Positions 39,555 to 49,098 are shown, counted from the stretch's first letter. The stretch: 64,000 bases of DNA from Shewanella basaltis (GCF_023283885.1 NZ_JAKILA010000002.1:186001-250000), one strand, 5' to 3'. Notes: generated by a model not told the origin, from the letters alone. Numbers and translations are program-made.

Positions 39555-42500
39555 TTATCCTGGAATGGTATTACTCGCTACTGCGTTTCTTTGTTGAATT
39601 GTTCGCCTTGGTTTCATTAACAGCAAGTACATTACTGGTACCCAAATTAAAGAAAGTAAAGTGGTTAATAAAGTACCGCCGGCAATGGCGATGGCAAAGG
39701 GTGGCCAAAAACCGCCGCCAGCAATAATCAGCGGTAAGAAACCACCAATAGTGGTAATAGTGGTTGAACCAATATGACGACCACAACTGCTTACGGTACT
39801 AATGATCATTGCCAGATCACCTTGTTTGGCGCCTTGCACGTCTTCAAGTTCTGCTAAAATCACAATGGCAGCATTAATGGCTAATCCCATTAACCCCAGC
39901 AAGCCAATAATGACCGTAAAACCAAATGGGTAACCAAACACATAAACCGCAAGTAACCCTAAACCTGCCGATTGAAATGCACTAAGCAAAATGATGGCGG
40001 TTAATCTAAATGAATTAAAAGACAGCACTACAGTTGCTAGCAATAAGGTAAATACCAACACAATGTTAGACAGCAGGTTACCCACAGCTTCATTGCGCTT
40101 GGCACTTTCGCCACCAATTTCAAGGTGATAGCCCGCAGGGAGTGTCAGTGTGCTGATTTGCTCTTGAGCATCATTTAATACTTGAGCGGGTAATACTCCG
40201 CTAGTGATGTAGGCTTCAATCGTGTTAACCCGCTCGCCGTTGCGCCGTGGAATAGCACCTCTGCTGACATTAATTTCATTGTAAGACAGCGCCGACAAAG
40301 GAATGCCTGAGCCAGAGGGCGACACTAAGTTTATTTCAGCTAAACGAGTGGCCTGCTCGCGACTATTATCGCCTAAGCGGACTCTCACCGGTAACGATTC
40401 GGTTTGCTCAAGAATGCTGCCACCAATAATCCCTGTGGTGGCCATTTGTACTTGATCTGCTATGTCACTTAAGCTTAAACCGCTCATTAAGCTTGCGTCT
40501 TCATTGACTTGTAACCACACTTTAGGGGCAGCAGAACTTAAGGTTGCCCGAGTATGAATGACATCTGGAGTGGCATTTAAAATCCCCCTAACTTGTTCAC
40601 CTAATGTTTTTAGGGTGTCTAGATTAGGGCCATAAATACGTATTTCAACAGGGGCATTAAATGGTGGCCCTTGTTCTAATTTTCGCACCAGTATTTGTGC
40701 TTGCGGGTATTCTTTATCTAACTCTTTTTGTAATTGCAAAATAAGCCTGTTAGCGGCCACAAAATCGGTGACCTTAATCATGGCTTGGGCGTAATTGGTC
40801 GCCCCTTGCTGACGTTGAGTGAGGTTATAGTAAAAAGATGGTGTGTTACCGCCCACAACCCATGAGGCTTCGAGTATGTCATCGATTTTATGCAATTTAG
40901 CGTCGATAAGCCTTACTTGCGCCAAAGTATGCTCAATACTGACATGAGGTGCTAGGTACACTTCTAACTGAAACATGTCTCTGTCTGATGGGGGGAAAAA
41001 TTGTTCGGTCATTTTGCCTGCGGCGAAAAAACCCGTAACAGGTAAAATGCCAATAACAATAGCGCTCAGCAATGGGCGGTGCAGTGCAAAGTGTAAGCTG
41101 GCGGTAAAAGCTTGGCTAATGCGAGGAAAAGCCATCCCTTGTTGATACCATGCGGTTGTTTTTTGGCTTCGGCTAAAGCGCCCAGCAAGGCCTGCAATAA
41201 TGGTGTGCGAAATAATATACGAACCCAGTAGGGCAAACATTACCGAAATCGCAATACCGCCGACAAACTCACCAGCAGCACCTGGCATTAACACTATTGG
41301 GGCAAAGGCAAGCATTGTCGTAATGGTTGACCCGGCTAACGGCAGCCAGAGGTGATGCAATGTTTTTGATACCGCTTCTAGTTTTGTCATGCCTTGCTGG
41401 CGGCGCTGGGCAATCGCATCGACGATAACAATGGCGTTGTCGACCATAATCCCCAGGGCGACCACTAAGCCTGTTACTGACATTTGATGGATAGGCAGCC
41501 CAGTGTATTTCATGCAGGTTAATGTAAATAATGCCGTCAGTGGCAGTGATATTGCCACTATGATTGCATTACTTAAACCAAGCGTAAGCATTAACACCAC
41601 AAGGATAATAATAAAACCTTGCAGTAAGTTAACAACTAAATCACCAAGCCTATCTTTAGTGTAACCTTGTTGGTCAAATAACCATTGGACTTTAATGTTA
41701 GCAGGTAAATTGACCGAGAATTGCTCTATAGTCTGGCTTACTTGCTGTTGCCATAAGTCTACTCGGTTATTGTCCAGCATACGTGCCGAAACCAAAATAC
41801 CTTGTTGGCTATCGATGAGGGCAATGCTACTGGTTGGGGTTTTAGTTTGCCGAGTAATATTAGCAACATCGCCAAGGCGAATGATTTGACCATATTCATC
41901 GACTTTTAACGGGACTTGACTAATTCGGTGTTGCGAGTCGAGTTCTCCCGACACCTCAACTAACGCCCTAAATTGGTTGTTATTAATTTCGCCAGCGGCA
42001 ATTTTGCTGTCTGCATTTGATAAAATGGCAGCAATACCTGCGGGGGTAAGATGAAGTTGGCTGATTTTATTTCCGTCAAGTTCGACCAGTATTTCTTCTT
42101 CTGGTGCGCCATAGAGTTTAGCAAAGTCGGTACCATTTAATAAACGTAAGCGGCTTTGTAATTCTTTGGCATAGCGATTGAGAATATCGGCTCTTACAGG
42201 GGAATTGTCGGCCCACACTAAGCCTAAAATTGCCGTGCTAGCATAGCCTAACTGATCATCTAACACGCCATTTTGAGCCGCTTCAGGTAGCAGATATTTA
42301 CTGTCTGCAAGTAAGTCGCGTGCACGTGACCATACGGGATCTGTGTCGGTCACCGTATCTTTTAATTCAAGTTGGATCACTGAAATACCGGGCCGAGAAG
42401 TAGATTGAACCAGTTTTAAATCTTCTAAACGGCGTAATTGGTTTTCGAGCACCTCAGTGACTAATGCTTCAACTCGCTCAGCAGATGCACCAGGGTATTG

Positions 42501-42641
42501 AGTAATGACTGATGCAAACCTGTTAGTAATGTGAGGATCTTCAGTGCGAGGCAAGCTAGAGATCGCGCCCAGCCCTGCCACAATTAACAGCGCGATAAAT
42601 AAGCTGGTTAAGCGGCCATTTTCAAGAAACGCTTTTATCAT
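39555..42641 (-). CDS. RND efflux permease (AcrB superfamily)
   Basis: The 1028-residue inner-membrane pump has the usual architecture: an N-terminal helix (LFIALLIVAGLGAISSLPR), a large periplasmic porter domain, helices with VVALGIMVDNAIVIVDA in the proton-relay region, then a second repeat ending in a helical bundle (GLLGLMGLAINAAIVILAE). It works with the adjacent membrane-fusion lipoprotein and an outer-membrane channel not found beside it. It overlaps the fusion gene by four bases. The substrate cannot be read from sequence. Confidence 0.93.
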   Translation of the reverse strand: MIKAFLENGRLTSLFIALLIVAGLGAISSLPRTEDPHITNRFASVITQYPGASAERVEALVTEVLENQLRRLEDLKLVQSTSRPGISVIQLELKDTVTDTDPVWSRARDLLADSKYLLPEAAQNGVLDDQLGYASTAILGLVWADNSPVRADILNRYAKELQSRLRLLNGTDFAKLYGAPEEEILVELDGNKISQLHLTPAGIAAILSNADSKIAAGEINNNQFRALVEVSGELDSQHRISQVPLKVDEYGQIIRLGDVANITRQTKTPTSSIALIDSQQGILVSARMLDNNRVDLWQQQVSQTIEQFSVNLPANIKVQWLFDQQGYTKDRLGDLVVNLLQGFIIILVVLMLTLGLSNAIIVAISLPLTALFTLTCMKYTGLPIHQMSVTGLVVALGIMVDNAIVIVDAIAQRRQQGMTKLEAVSKTLHHLWLPLAGSTITTMLAFAPIVLMPGAAGEFVGGIAISVMFALLGSYIISHTIIAGLAGRFSRSQKTTAWYQQGMAFPRISQAFTASLHFALHRPLLSAIVIGILPVTGFFAAGKMTEQFFPPSDRDMFQLEVYLAPHVSIEHTLAQVRLIDAKLHKIDDILEASWVVGGNTPSFYYNLTQRQQGATNYAQAMIKVTDFVAANRLILQLQKELDKEYPQAQILVRKLEQGPPFNAPVEIRIYGPNLDTLKTLGEQVRGILNATPDVIHTRATLSSAAPKVWLQVNEDASLMSGLSLSDIADQVQMATTGIIGGSILEQTESLPVRVRLGDNSREQATRLAEINLVSPSGSGIPLSALSYNEINVSRGAIPRRNGERVNTIEAYITSGVLPAQVLNDAQEQISTLTLPAGYHLEIGGESAKRNEAVGNLLSNIVLVFTLLLATVVLSFNSFRLTAIILLSAFQSAGLGLLAVYVFGYPFGFTVIIGLLGLMGLAINAAIVILAELEDVQGAKQGDLAMIISTVSSCGRHIGSTTITTIGGFLPLIIAGGGFWPPFAIAIAGGTLLTTLLSLIWVPVMYLLLMKPRRTIQQRNAVASNTIPG

Positions 42642-43759
42642 AGCGCCTCCACAGCTAAATTGTCAGCTAAGTGCACATGTTGGCCCACTACCACTTTGTG
42701 TAAGCCATCAACAATTATCAACTCATTGGGTTGGATTGCGCCTTTGACATAAGCCTGTTGCTCATCAGTGTAAATAATTTCAACATCTCTACGTTCAATC
42801 TTATAAACCGATGCAGTATCTTTTACCGCAACATATACATTCCAAAGGCCTCTTACACCATCGGTTAATGCCGACATCGGTACCCAAAAACCAGGTGTTA
42901 TATGGTCCTGTTGATAAACCAGGTAGGCTATTTCGCCGTTAATTGCTCTGGCTGACTCGGGGAGTTGTATCCTGATTTGCACTGTACGGCTTGTAGGGTT
43001 TACTTCTGCGCTTATGCCGGCTATTTGCGCGGTAAACGTTTGTTTGCCAACCCGCACATCTACATGTTGAAGTGCAGTTAATTGCTGTGCAATATCAACA
43101 GGCACTCCAATATAGGCAACTGGTTGGCTGTTACCCACCACATTAAATACCGCGCTACCAAGGGCAATCACTTCTCCTTGATTGTGGTAACGCTGACTTA
43201 TCACGCCATCAAAGGGGGCGGTTAAGGTTGATTTTTCAATTTTTAATTTTGCAGCACTTAAGCTGGCCTCAATACGTTTTTGATTGGCTTGTAGGCTAAT
43301 CACTTGCTGCTGGGTTTCGTCCAGTTGCTGTGCAGACACGTAGTTTTGTGTTTTTAGTTTTTGTGTACGTGCCAGAGTGCTAATGGCTAAGTCGATATCA
43401 GCTTGGGTTTGTAACAGACTGGCTTCTAATTGTTGTTTTTCAGCAATCAACAAGTCTGTGTCTAATTGCGCCAGTATTTGACCTTTTTTGACCAAATCAC
43501 CGCTGTCGACCCAAATGGTATTGAGCTTACCTGCTAATTCAAATCCAATACCTGTGGTATTTGCTGAACGAATGGTACCTGTATAGGTTTGTATTTTTTG
43601 GTAGCGATCATGAGGCACTAACGCTTGTGTTAACACCGACTGATACTCAACCGTTTGTGCATGTTCTTTTACATCAGAGCCACAAGCCGTTAGCGCAACA
43701 AGACTGATCCCAGTAACCCAATAACAAAAGCGTTGGCTGAGTGATCTAACTGCAAACAT
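42638..43759 (-). CDS. RND efflux periplasmic adaptor lipoprotein
   Basis: The 373-residue membrane-fusion protein has a lipoprotein signal (lipobox LTACGSD), a barrel-sandwich/lipoyl half (IWVDSGDLVKKGQILAQLDTD), a coiled-coil hairpin (residues about 105 to 175) and a second half (LTAPFDGVISQRYHNQGEVI). AAGGA is six bases before the ATG at 43759; the open frame extends 33 codons further, but those residues are not signal-like. It is divergent from a TetR gene across tandem operators. Confidence 0.92.
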   Translation of the reverse strand: MFAVRSLSQRFCYWVTGISLVALTACGSDVKEHAQTVEYQSVLTQALVPHDRYQKIQTYTGTIRSANTTGIGFELAGKLNTIWVDSGDLVKKGQILAQLDTDLLIAEKQQLEASLLQTQADIDLAISTLARTQKLKTQNYVSAQQLDETQQQVISLQANQKRIEASLSAAKLKIEKSTLTAPFDGVISQRYHNQGEVIALGSAVFNVVGNSQPVAYIGVPVDIAQQLTALQHVDVRVGKQTFTAQIAGISAEVNPTSRTVQIRIQLPESARAINGEIAYLVYQQDHITPGFWVPMSALTDGVRGLWNVYVAVKDTASVYKIERRDVEIIYTDEQQAYVKGAIQPNELIIVDGLHKVVVGQHVHLADNLAVEAL

Positions 43760-43866
43760 AATGATTCCTTTAAAACGATACGTGTTTAGGCAATAACTCA
43801 TCTTGGGTTCAGACTTAGGTGTGTCATGCCTATGGTCATGCGATAAGATGTAGCTCAATTGTTAAC

Positions 43867-43882
43867 TAGACTCAGTAGTCTA
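43867..43882. promoter_or_regulatory. TetR-type operator 1
   Basis: The perfect palindrome TAGACT-cagt-AGTCTA lies in the divergent gap between the adaptor and tetR genes, centred 28 bases from a second copy. Confidence 0.75.
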
Positions 43883-43894
43883 ATTTTATAAAAC

Positions 43895-43910
43895 TAGACT
43901 GTCCAGTCTA
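43895..43910. promoter_or_regulatory. TetR-type operator 2
   Basis: The perfect palindrome TAGACT-gtcc-AGTCTA has the same half-sites as operator 1; only the central four bases differ. Between them lies an AT-rich stretch (taattttataaaac) that could hold -10 elements for either direction. Confidence 0.75.
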
Positions 43911-43984
43911 TTTTTGAGTATTATGTTTTAACCGTATTGAACAATACATCATTTGAATTTTGCTTTAGTGTTAACGGAACACAC

Positions 43985-44635
43985 ATGACAGAACATACAT
44001 CAGACATACACAACGATGAACAAGTCAATTTAAGTCGCAGTGAACAAAAGCGTATACAAGTGCTTGAGTCTGCAATGGAATTGTTTTGTCAAAAAGGCTT
44101 CCCGTTAACCAGTATGGATGAAGTCGCTAAGCATGCGGGAGTGTCTAAACAGACGGTGTATTCGCACTTTGGCTCTAAAGATGACTTGTTTGTTGCTGCC
44201 ATAGATTCTAAATGTGCAGTACACCAACTCACCGGAGATACTCTGATAGACGCAAATGATCCACAGCGGGTGATTTTACTTTTTGCTAAACAATTTGGTG
44301 AGCTGATTGTGAGCAAAGACACCATGACAGTATTTAAAACCTGCGTAGCACAAGCCGACACTCATCCTGAAGTATCGAAACTGTTTTATGAGGCTGGACC
44401 AAAGCATATTTTGGGGTTGATTCGTGATTATTTAACAAAAGTGAATCAACATGGTGAATATTATTTTGATAACCCTCACGATAGTGCCGTAAGGTTATGT
44501 TTAATGCTGTTTGGCGAGCTTAAATTACGCCTTGAACTTGCAATAAACACCGAGGATTTATTGTTAACCAGGCAGCAATACTTAACAGACACTGCCGACA
44601 TGTTTTTGCGGGCTCATAAAGTGGCGAGTAAATAA
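43985..44635 (+). CDS. TetR/AcrR family repressor
   Basis: The 216-residue regulator has an N-terminal TetR helix-turn-helix (SAMELFCQKGFPLTSMDEVA, KHAGVSKQTVYSHFGSKDDL) and a ligand-binding C-terminal domain of the AcrR-C type. The start at 43985 follows CGGA; an upstream in-frame start adds 16 residues without support. It is divergent from the efflux operon and probably represses it, and itself, at the two palindromes (inference). Confidence 0.9.
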   Translation: MTEHTSDIHNDEQVNLSRSEQKRIQVLESAMELFCQKGFPLTSMDEVAKHAGVSKQTVYSHFGSKDDLFVAAIDSKCAVHQLTGDTLIDANDPQRVILLFAKQFGELIVSKDTMTVFKTCVAQADTHPEVSKLFYEAGPKHILGLIRDYLTKVNQHGEYYFDNPHDSAVRLCLMLFGELKLRLELAINTEDLLLTRQQYLTDTADMFLRAHKVASK

Positions 44636-44731
44636 GCCAATGGATGTGAACTAAAGTGGATTGATTAGAGTATTAGTTCATAATGTTAGCTTTACAGCTT
44701 GTTTTATTATTTTGAAAGGATGCACATCGCC

Positions 44732-45658
44732 ATGACGCCCCATAACGCTTTGCGATTGAAACCCAAAACGGCCAGTTCACTATTATTATCTATGCTCGCC
44801 CCTGGTGTTTTGCTATGCCAATACGCTGTTGCCGCGCCAGCTCGCTCACCATTTTCGTTAACCATTGCGCGCACTTCAGCGGCAACGGCAGACGTAGGTG
44901 GCGATGGCAATCAATTACAGCGTGATGCTTGGAAAACCAGTTTTTCAGCGGCTATGCCGTTAAATCGTCAATGGTCATTAGGCGCAAATGTGGGCTATGA
45001 CAATCTTGACTACGATTGGCGCCGTAAACAAGCCTCTGCACTATTTGCCAATGCCAATGCCAATCCTTGGTCAACCGTACATCAATACAGTGCCGGAGTA
45101 TCACTTACTTATCGGCTTGATAATCACTGGATGTTTTTACTTGCTCCTAAGTTGCAATATGCTTATGCCGACATTGCCTCATCTTCAAATGCACAAAGCT
45201 ATGGTGTGGTTGCATCAGGTATGTATCGTTTTAACTCAGGTAATATGCTTGGGTTAGGTGTTGCCTATTTAAACGATATATCAGAAGTGCGTACAGTGCC
45301 TTACTTGGCCGTGCGTTGGCAAATTAACGACAAGTTAGTGCTAGCTAACCCGTTCCAGGCAGGTTTCAGTGGTCCTGCTGGGTTAGAGTTAAGCTACCAG
45401 TATCGACCAGACATTGATTTTGGCATTGGTAGCTCAAAGCGAACCGAACGCTTTTTAGTGGCAGATGATGAACAAACCATCGAAATTGATGAATGGGTTG
45501 GTTTTGTCCGTGCAGGTTGGAAAGCAACCGATAACGTTAGCCTAAATGCTTACGTAGGGTATTACTTTAACGGTGAAATAGAACTGAGCGAACCCAAAGT
45601 GACCGAAGACATCGAAGACCAAGCAGCGTTTGGTTTAGTGTTTAAATTGGCTTTTTAA
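44732..45658 (+). CDS. Outer-membrane beta-barrel protein (DUF6268-like)
   Basis: The 308-residue exported protein has a signal peptide (about residues 1 to 35, ending near AVAAPARS) and alternating strand patterns (WSLGANVGYDNLDYDW, NVSLNAYVGYYFNGEIEL), with a terminal Phe (FGLVFKLAF) typical of barrels. The family assignment is tentative. Its location after the tetR gene is probably incidental; it is not a TolC-type channel. Confidence 0.65.
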   Translation: MTPHNALRLKPKTASSLLLSMLAPGVLLCQYAVAAPARSPFSLTIARTSAATADVGGDGNQLQRDAWKTSFSAAMPLNRQWSLGANVGYDNLDYDWRRKQASALFANANANPWSTVHQYSAGVSLTYRLDNHWMFLLAPKLQYAYADIASSSNAQSYGVVASGMYRFNSGNMLGLGVAYLNDISEVRTVPYLAVRWQINDKLVLANPFQAGFSGPAGLELSYQYRPDIDFGIGSSKRTERFLVADDEQTIEIDEWVGFVRAGWKATDNVSLNAYVGYYFNGEIELSEPKVTEDIEDQAAFGLVFKLAF

Positions 45659-45699
45659 AGTCGTGATATAAATTAACGTTTAATGCTGTTTTTAGAACA

Positions 45700-45732
45700 A
45701 ATAATGCCGCTGACATCAGCGGCATTATTTAT
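45700..45732. terminator. Bidirectional terminator
   Basis: The 14-pair perfect stem AATAATGCCGCTGA/TCAGCGGCATTATT with a two-base loop lies between the convergent outer-membrane protein gene and flgP, with T tracts on both sides. Confidence 0.9.
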
Positions 45733-45743
45733 TGTATAAAGCT

Positions 45744-46193
45744 TTAAAAATAAGTGACTTCTTTAACACGTTTGGGTCTATTTTGTTGCTCGTACAATTG
45801 CCATACTTGTTTAAAGTCTAACGCGAGTTCAGTGACATAAAACTCACCAGAAGGATAGGTTTTAACCACTTTAGCACCACGAATAATGCCCGTTACACTT
45901 GATTTAATATTGTCATCAGTTAATAACCACTCACTTACGTCACTATTGGCAGAAATCTTTTGCCCGTAAACTTGTTCCGCTAATTCTCGATAGGCGGCAA
46001 TTTTAGAGGCCTGCATTGCCATTAAAATACGGTGCGATGGCTCAGGGCTTGGTTGAGTCGCCAATGGGGCATAGCCCACCGCAGTTAATGTCGGGAAAGA
46101 GGTTGGTGCCTGCGTTTCCCACTGCACATATTTATCTTTACTGACACAGCCACTGAGTAACACTAAGGCCAATGCGAATATGACTGTCCTCAT
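45744..46193 (-). CDS. flgP: Flagellar lipoprotein FlgP (LPP20 family)
   Basis: The 149-residue lipoprotein (lipobox LLSGC, Cys16) has an LPP20 fold (MAMQASKIAAYRELAEQVYG, then VTGIIRGAKVVKTYPSGEFYVT). In Vibrio, FlgP forms the H-ring around the outer-membrane part of the motor. It overlaps flgO by one base, giving a flgO-flgP operon divergent from flgT. Confidence 0.9.
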   Translation of the reverse strand: MRTVIFALALVLLSGCVSKDKYVQWETQAPTSFPTLTAVGYAPLATQPSPEPSHRILMAMQASKIAAYRELAEQVYGQKISANSDVSEWLLTDDNIKSSVTGIIRGAKVVKTYPSGEFYVTELALDFKQVWQLYEQQNRPKRVKEVTYF

Positions 46194-46900
46194 TATTTGT
46201 CTCCTAATACGGTATAACGAGTATCGCCTTTTTTCTCATGGCGGTATAACAAACCATTGCGTGACTCGATAATTTCAGATTCTTGTAAATAACCAGATAA
46301 GCTCGACGCAGCAACAAAAGATTGCACAGCAGAAAGTACGCGATTATTAGTTACATTCACAACACGGCCATTAAACACAACACCTTCAGGCGTCATTGTC
46401 ATGGTTGACACTAATACGTGTGACACGGGCAAGTCAGAGGGTAACAGCTCCCAATTACGGCTTAGCATAAATTCACCTTGCTCAGTTGCACGCAAACTGG
46501 TGGCCACGTTCATGTCGACTAAATTAAACTCGTGAGCATGAAACGCGGCTAACAGCCCTTGCTGTAACTGCAATGCCAGTTCATTGGTGGCATTTAAATT
46601 ATTTGCCAAAACCGGAGTGGTGATCAGTAATGGCTGATCAGCGCGCAAAGCATCATTTTGTAAAACCAGCTCATTGACCAGTTTTTCAGCCCACACATTA
46701 ATCTGGCCTTTTGGTGCCAGTCCTGCATCTTGAATATCGTAAACCAACTGGTTGTGATAAACCTCGTTTTCATCAGCAACTTTAACGTACTTACCGTTAT
46801 TGTTAAACGCTAAATTATTTGCCGGATTAGGCGTTTGGCTGCACGCTGCGAGTGTCAATATCGCAAGCACTGTAGCAGGTAAAATAAGCCTATTAATCAT
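46193..46900 (-). CDS. flgO: Flagellar outer-membrane lipoprotein FlgO
   Basis: The 235-residue lipoprotein (lipobox TLAAC, Cys20) has a FlgO domain (LLITTPVLANNLNATNEL, FNLVDMNVATSLR, VSHVLVSTMTMTPEGVVFNG). FlgO, FlgP and FlgT together shape the H-ring of sheathed or high-torque polar flagella in Vibrio-like bacteria. A sigma-28 type promoter stands about 125 bases upstream. Confidence 0.9.
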   Translation of the reverse strand: MINRLILPATVLAILTLAACSQTPNPANNLAFNNNGKYVKVADENEVYHNQLVYDIQDAGLAPKGQINVWAEKLVNELVLQNDALRADQPLLITTPVLANNLNATNELALQLQQGLLAAFHAHEFNLVDMNVATSLRATEQGEFMLSRNWELLPSDLPVSHVLVSTMTMTPEGVVFNGRVVNVTNNRVLSAVQSFVAASSLSGYLQESEIIESRNGLLYRHEKKGDTRYTVLGDK

Positions 46901-47022
46901 GATGATTCCTTAAAGAATGTCGCCCAGGTATTGTGTTGTACTTATGCTGCTAAACCATGGCTTATCAAATATTATTAAAGCCACTGTTGGCTGCGACAAA
47001 GCCACCGATTCACTATAAAACT

Positions 47023-47049
47023 ATATCGGCAAAGAGATAAAAACCTTTA
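47023..47049 (-). promoter_or_regulatory. Sigma-28 (FliA) promoter for flgOP
   Basis: On the minus strand TAAA (47049 to 47046), exactly 15 bases, then GCCGATAT (47030 to 47023): a 7/8 match to the GCCGATAA -10 with the consensus spacer. Confidence 0.75.
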
Positions 47050-47141
47050 CTCAATTTTATCCAGGGCCTGTTGAGCTTTACGGGGTGAATGTTGCTCGAG
47101 TTAAAAGCGTGTCAATCAAGGCGATGGATTGTGCCTAGTCT

Positions 47142-47280
47142 TTAAGCAACTCTTTATTTGCAAAGCATCATTTAACAAAGCGTAACACCTATTTAGCCGA
47201 CCCTTTTAGGCAACGTTTATTGGCCATTTTTACTGCGTTATCGATTTTTTATGTAGACTCATTTCGCCTCAACGCCTTTG
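47142..47280 (+). repeat. Copy of repeat family 2
   Basis: The blocks taagcaactctttatttgc, catcatttaacaaag, ggcaacgtttattgg, actgcgttatcga and atgtagactcat occur in the same order as in the reverse copy at 35570 to 35700. It is non-coding and lies in the 867-base flgO/flgT divergent gap. Confidence 0.65.
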
Positions 47281-47293
47281 CCGTGAACTTATA

Positions 47294-47572
47294 TATACCC
47301 AATCAACTTGAAAATCCGTGTTTCAGAGCTTCACCGTGTTTTCAATACTAGGCGCGTTAATGCGGTAATGTAGGTACCTTATAAATTAGCGCAACAACGT
47401 AGTGTGAACACGGTGAAACTCCCAAAGGGCAAGTTTTACACGCGTTTATGCTGCGGCTTTTGTTAATTTAGCTGATTTTGGAAAGGGAACGACCATTACC
47501 CGCAATCAATGCCTTGCTTAAACGCGTGTAAATTCTTGCTGAAATCGAGTATCTTCAGGTTGTTTGGGTATA
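47294..47572 (+). repeat. Inverted-repeat-bounded element (TATACCC ends)
   Basis: The ends TATACCCAATCAACTTGAA and (reverse complement of the right end) TATACCCAAACAACCTGAA match at 17 of 19 positions and bound 279 bases. I recall TATACCCAA-type ends as a recurrent intergenic repeat in Shewanella and Vibrio. There is no coding frame and no clear target duplication. Confidence 0.65.
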
Positions 47573-47658
47573 TGAGCAATGACCAACCATTCGCAGCAAA
47601 AACAACCTTGAAAGATCAACAGGCCCAAAGTATTACCTCATTTAATTAAAGTAGCGAG

Positions 47659-47674
47659 TGGCGCGATTATTGCT
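47659..47674 (+). promoter_or_regulatory. Sigma-54 promoter for flgT
   Basis: TGGCGCGATTATTGCT matches the sigma-54 consensus TGGCACG-N4-TTGC with one change, and the GG-N10-GC spacing is kept. It lies 94 bases before flgT. Confidence 0.75.
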
Positions 47675-47767
47675 TAATTCTTATTAATTCAATTTTACTG
47701 CGTTAGTCGTAGTAGTTTATCTGCCTTTGCAGGCCACACTGACGATTTTTTGACATTAGGACATTGT

Positions 47768-48973
47768 ATGCCGACGCAAAATACACTTTATAAGCGTGTC
47801 GTGAGCCAGTTTAAATATATGCTTGGACTTATGTTAGCGATGAGCTTATTTCAGGTTCACTCCGTTGTTGCTGAGCAGGTTGAGGTCACCGGCAGGGCCA
47901 AAATTGTTAATGGCGACATTGATAAGGCCCGTGAAGATGCCATTAGTCAGGCGTTAAATTATGCAAGTCTAAAAGCGGGGGTTAATTTTACCAGTGAGCA
48001 ATCAATCGACCAAGGACGATTAACTCAAGACACCTTTCAAATGCAGCGCATGGGGACAGCAAATAACGTAGAACTCATGAGTGAAATGATTAGCCAAAAC
48101 ACTATTACCGTCGTGCTTCAACTCGAGTTAGCCGAGCCTGAGCCCAATGCTCAATGTAAAAGCCAATCACTAAAGGCAGCCATTATGTTGCCCCAGTCTT
48201 ATATTCAAGAAAGAGCGCAATTACGCTACGGCCAGTTGGTTAATTTTGAACAGCAAATAACCCAACAATTAGGTAAAGTGATTAATTCACAATCCAGATA
48301 CAGTTTTGCACGAGTGCATGCCGACGAAAAAATTGATAACACTAATCAGTTGGTTAACTTTAGAGGTTATCGAATTCCTACATGGTTAGGCGAAATCACC
48401 GACAGCCAATACATATTGCAACCAGACATTATTGACATATCAACAGAGCCAGCCGAAAGTCGTTATTTTGGTTTAAGTGAAGACTATCCTTTAAGACAGT
48501 TCATGATAAAACTGACCCTCTACCATGGCATTAGTGGTGAGGTAGTTTGGACCGAAACGTTTACAACCTCGGCGCCTTGGGAGTTTGAAAAACAAGAAGT
48601 GGTGTCACCGGCTAATCAACGTTTTTGGCGTTCATCATACGGCCAGGCCATCAGTGAAATTTTTCAGCAAAGTGTGCTGACATTAGATAATCAATTAAAT
48701 TGCAGGCCATTATTGGGGCAAATTATCGCCAGGCAGGGCGATCGCTTAATAATTAATTTGGGCCGTAAAAACGGTGTCAAAATGGGTGATAAATTTCAAA
48801 TTGTCTTGCAAAAAAACATACCCGATCGCCTAAATACAATGCGGCCAATAGCCAGTAAAAGTCGTGCTAGAGTGTTTATCGACCAAGTCAGTGAAGACAG
48901 CGCCACCGCCATCATTGAAGGTATTGATGCGGCAGATAATATTCAAGTAAATGATATCGCAATTAAAAATTAG
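47768..48973 (+). CDS. flgT: Flagellar H-ring assembly protein FlgT
   Basis: The 401-residue exported protein has a signal peptide (QFKYMLGLMLAMSLFQVHSV, cleaved near VVAEQ), an N-terminal domain (VEVTGRAKIVNGDIDKARED), a middle domain with two cysteines, and a C-terminal domain (NLGRKNGVKMGDKFQIVL). In Vibrio it builds the H-ring that stabilises the stator of the polar motor. ATG 47768 has AGGA seven bases upstream; an in-frame TTG at 47750 is less likely. Confidence 0.9.
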   Translation: MPTQNTLYKRVVSQFKYMLGLMLAMSLFQVHSVVAEQVEVTGRAKIVNGDIDKAREDAISQALNYASLKAGVNFTSEQSIDQGRLTQDTFQMQRMGTANNVELMSEMISQNTITVVLQLELAEPEPNAQCKSQSLKAAIMLPQSYIQERAQLRYGQLVNFEQQITQQLGKVINSQSRYSFARVHADEKIDNTNQLVNFRGYRIPTWLGEITDSQYILQPDIIDISTEPAESRYFGLSEDYPLRQFMIKLTLYHGISGEVVWTETFTTSAPWEFEKQEVVSPANQRFWRSSYGQAISEIFQQSVLTLDNQLNCRPLLGQIIARQGDRLIINLGRKNGVKMGDKFQIVLQKNIPDRLNTMRPIASKSRARVFIDQVSEDSATAIIEGIDAADNIQVNDIAIKN

Positions 48974-49092
48974 CGTATTGGGGCGGGCTAAAGTAATGAG
49001 CAAAAAATGCATAATAGTAGCAGCCATACCGATATGTAAGGCTAAGATTTAAGCAATTAAATTTAAAGACTTTAAATCAATTTTAAACTCAG

Positions 49093-49098
49093 TATAAT
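49093..49098 (+). promoter_or_regulatory. tRNA-Arg promoter (-10)
   Basis: A perfect TATAAT lies eight bases before the tRNA. A weak TTTAAA 16 bases upstream may serve as -35. Confidence 0.5.
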
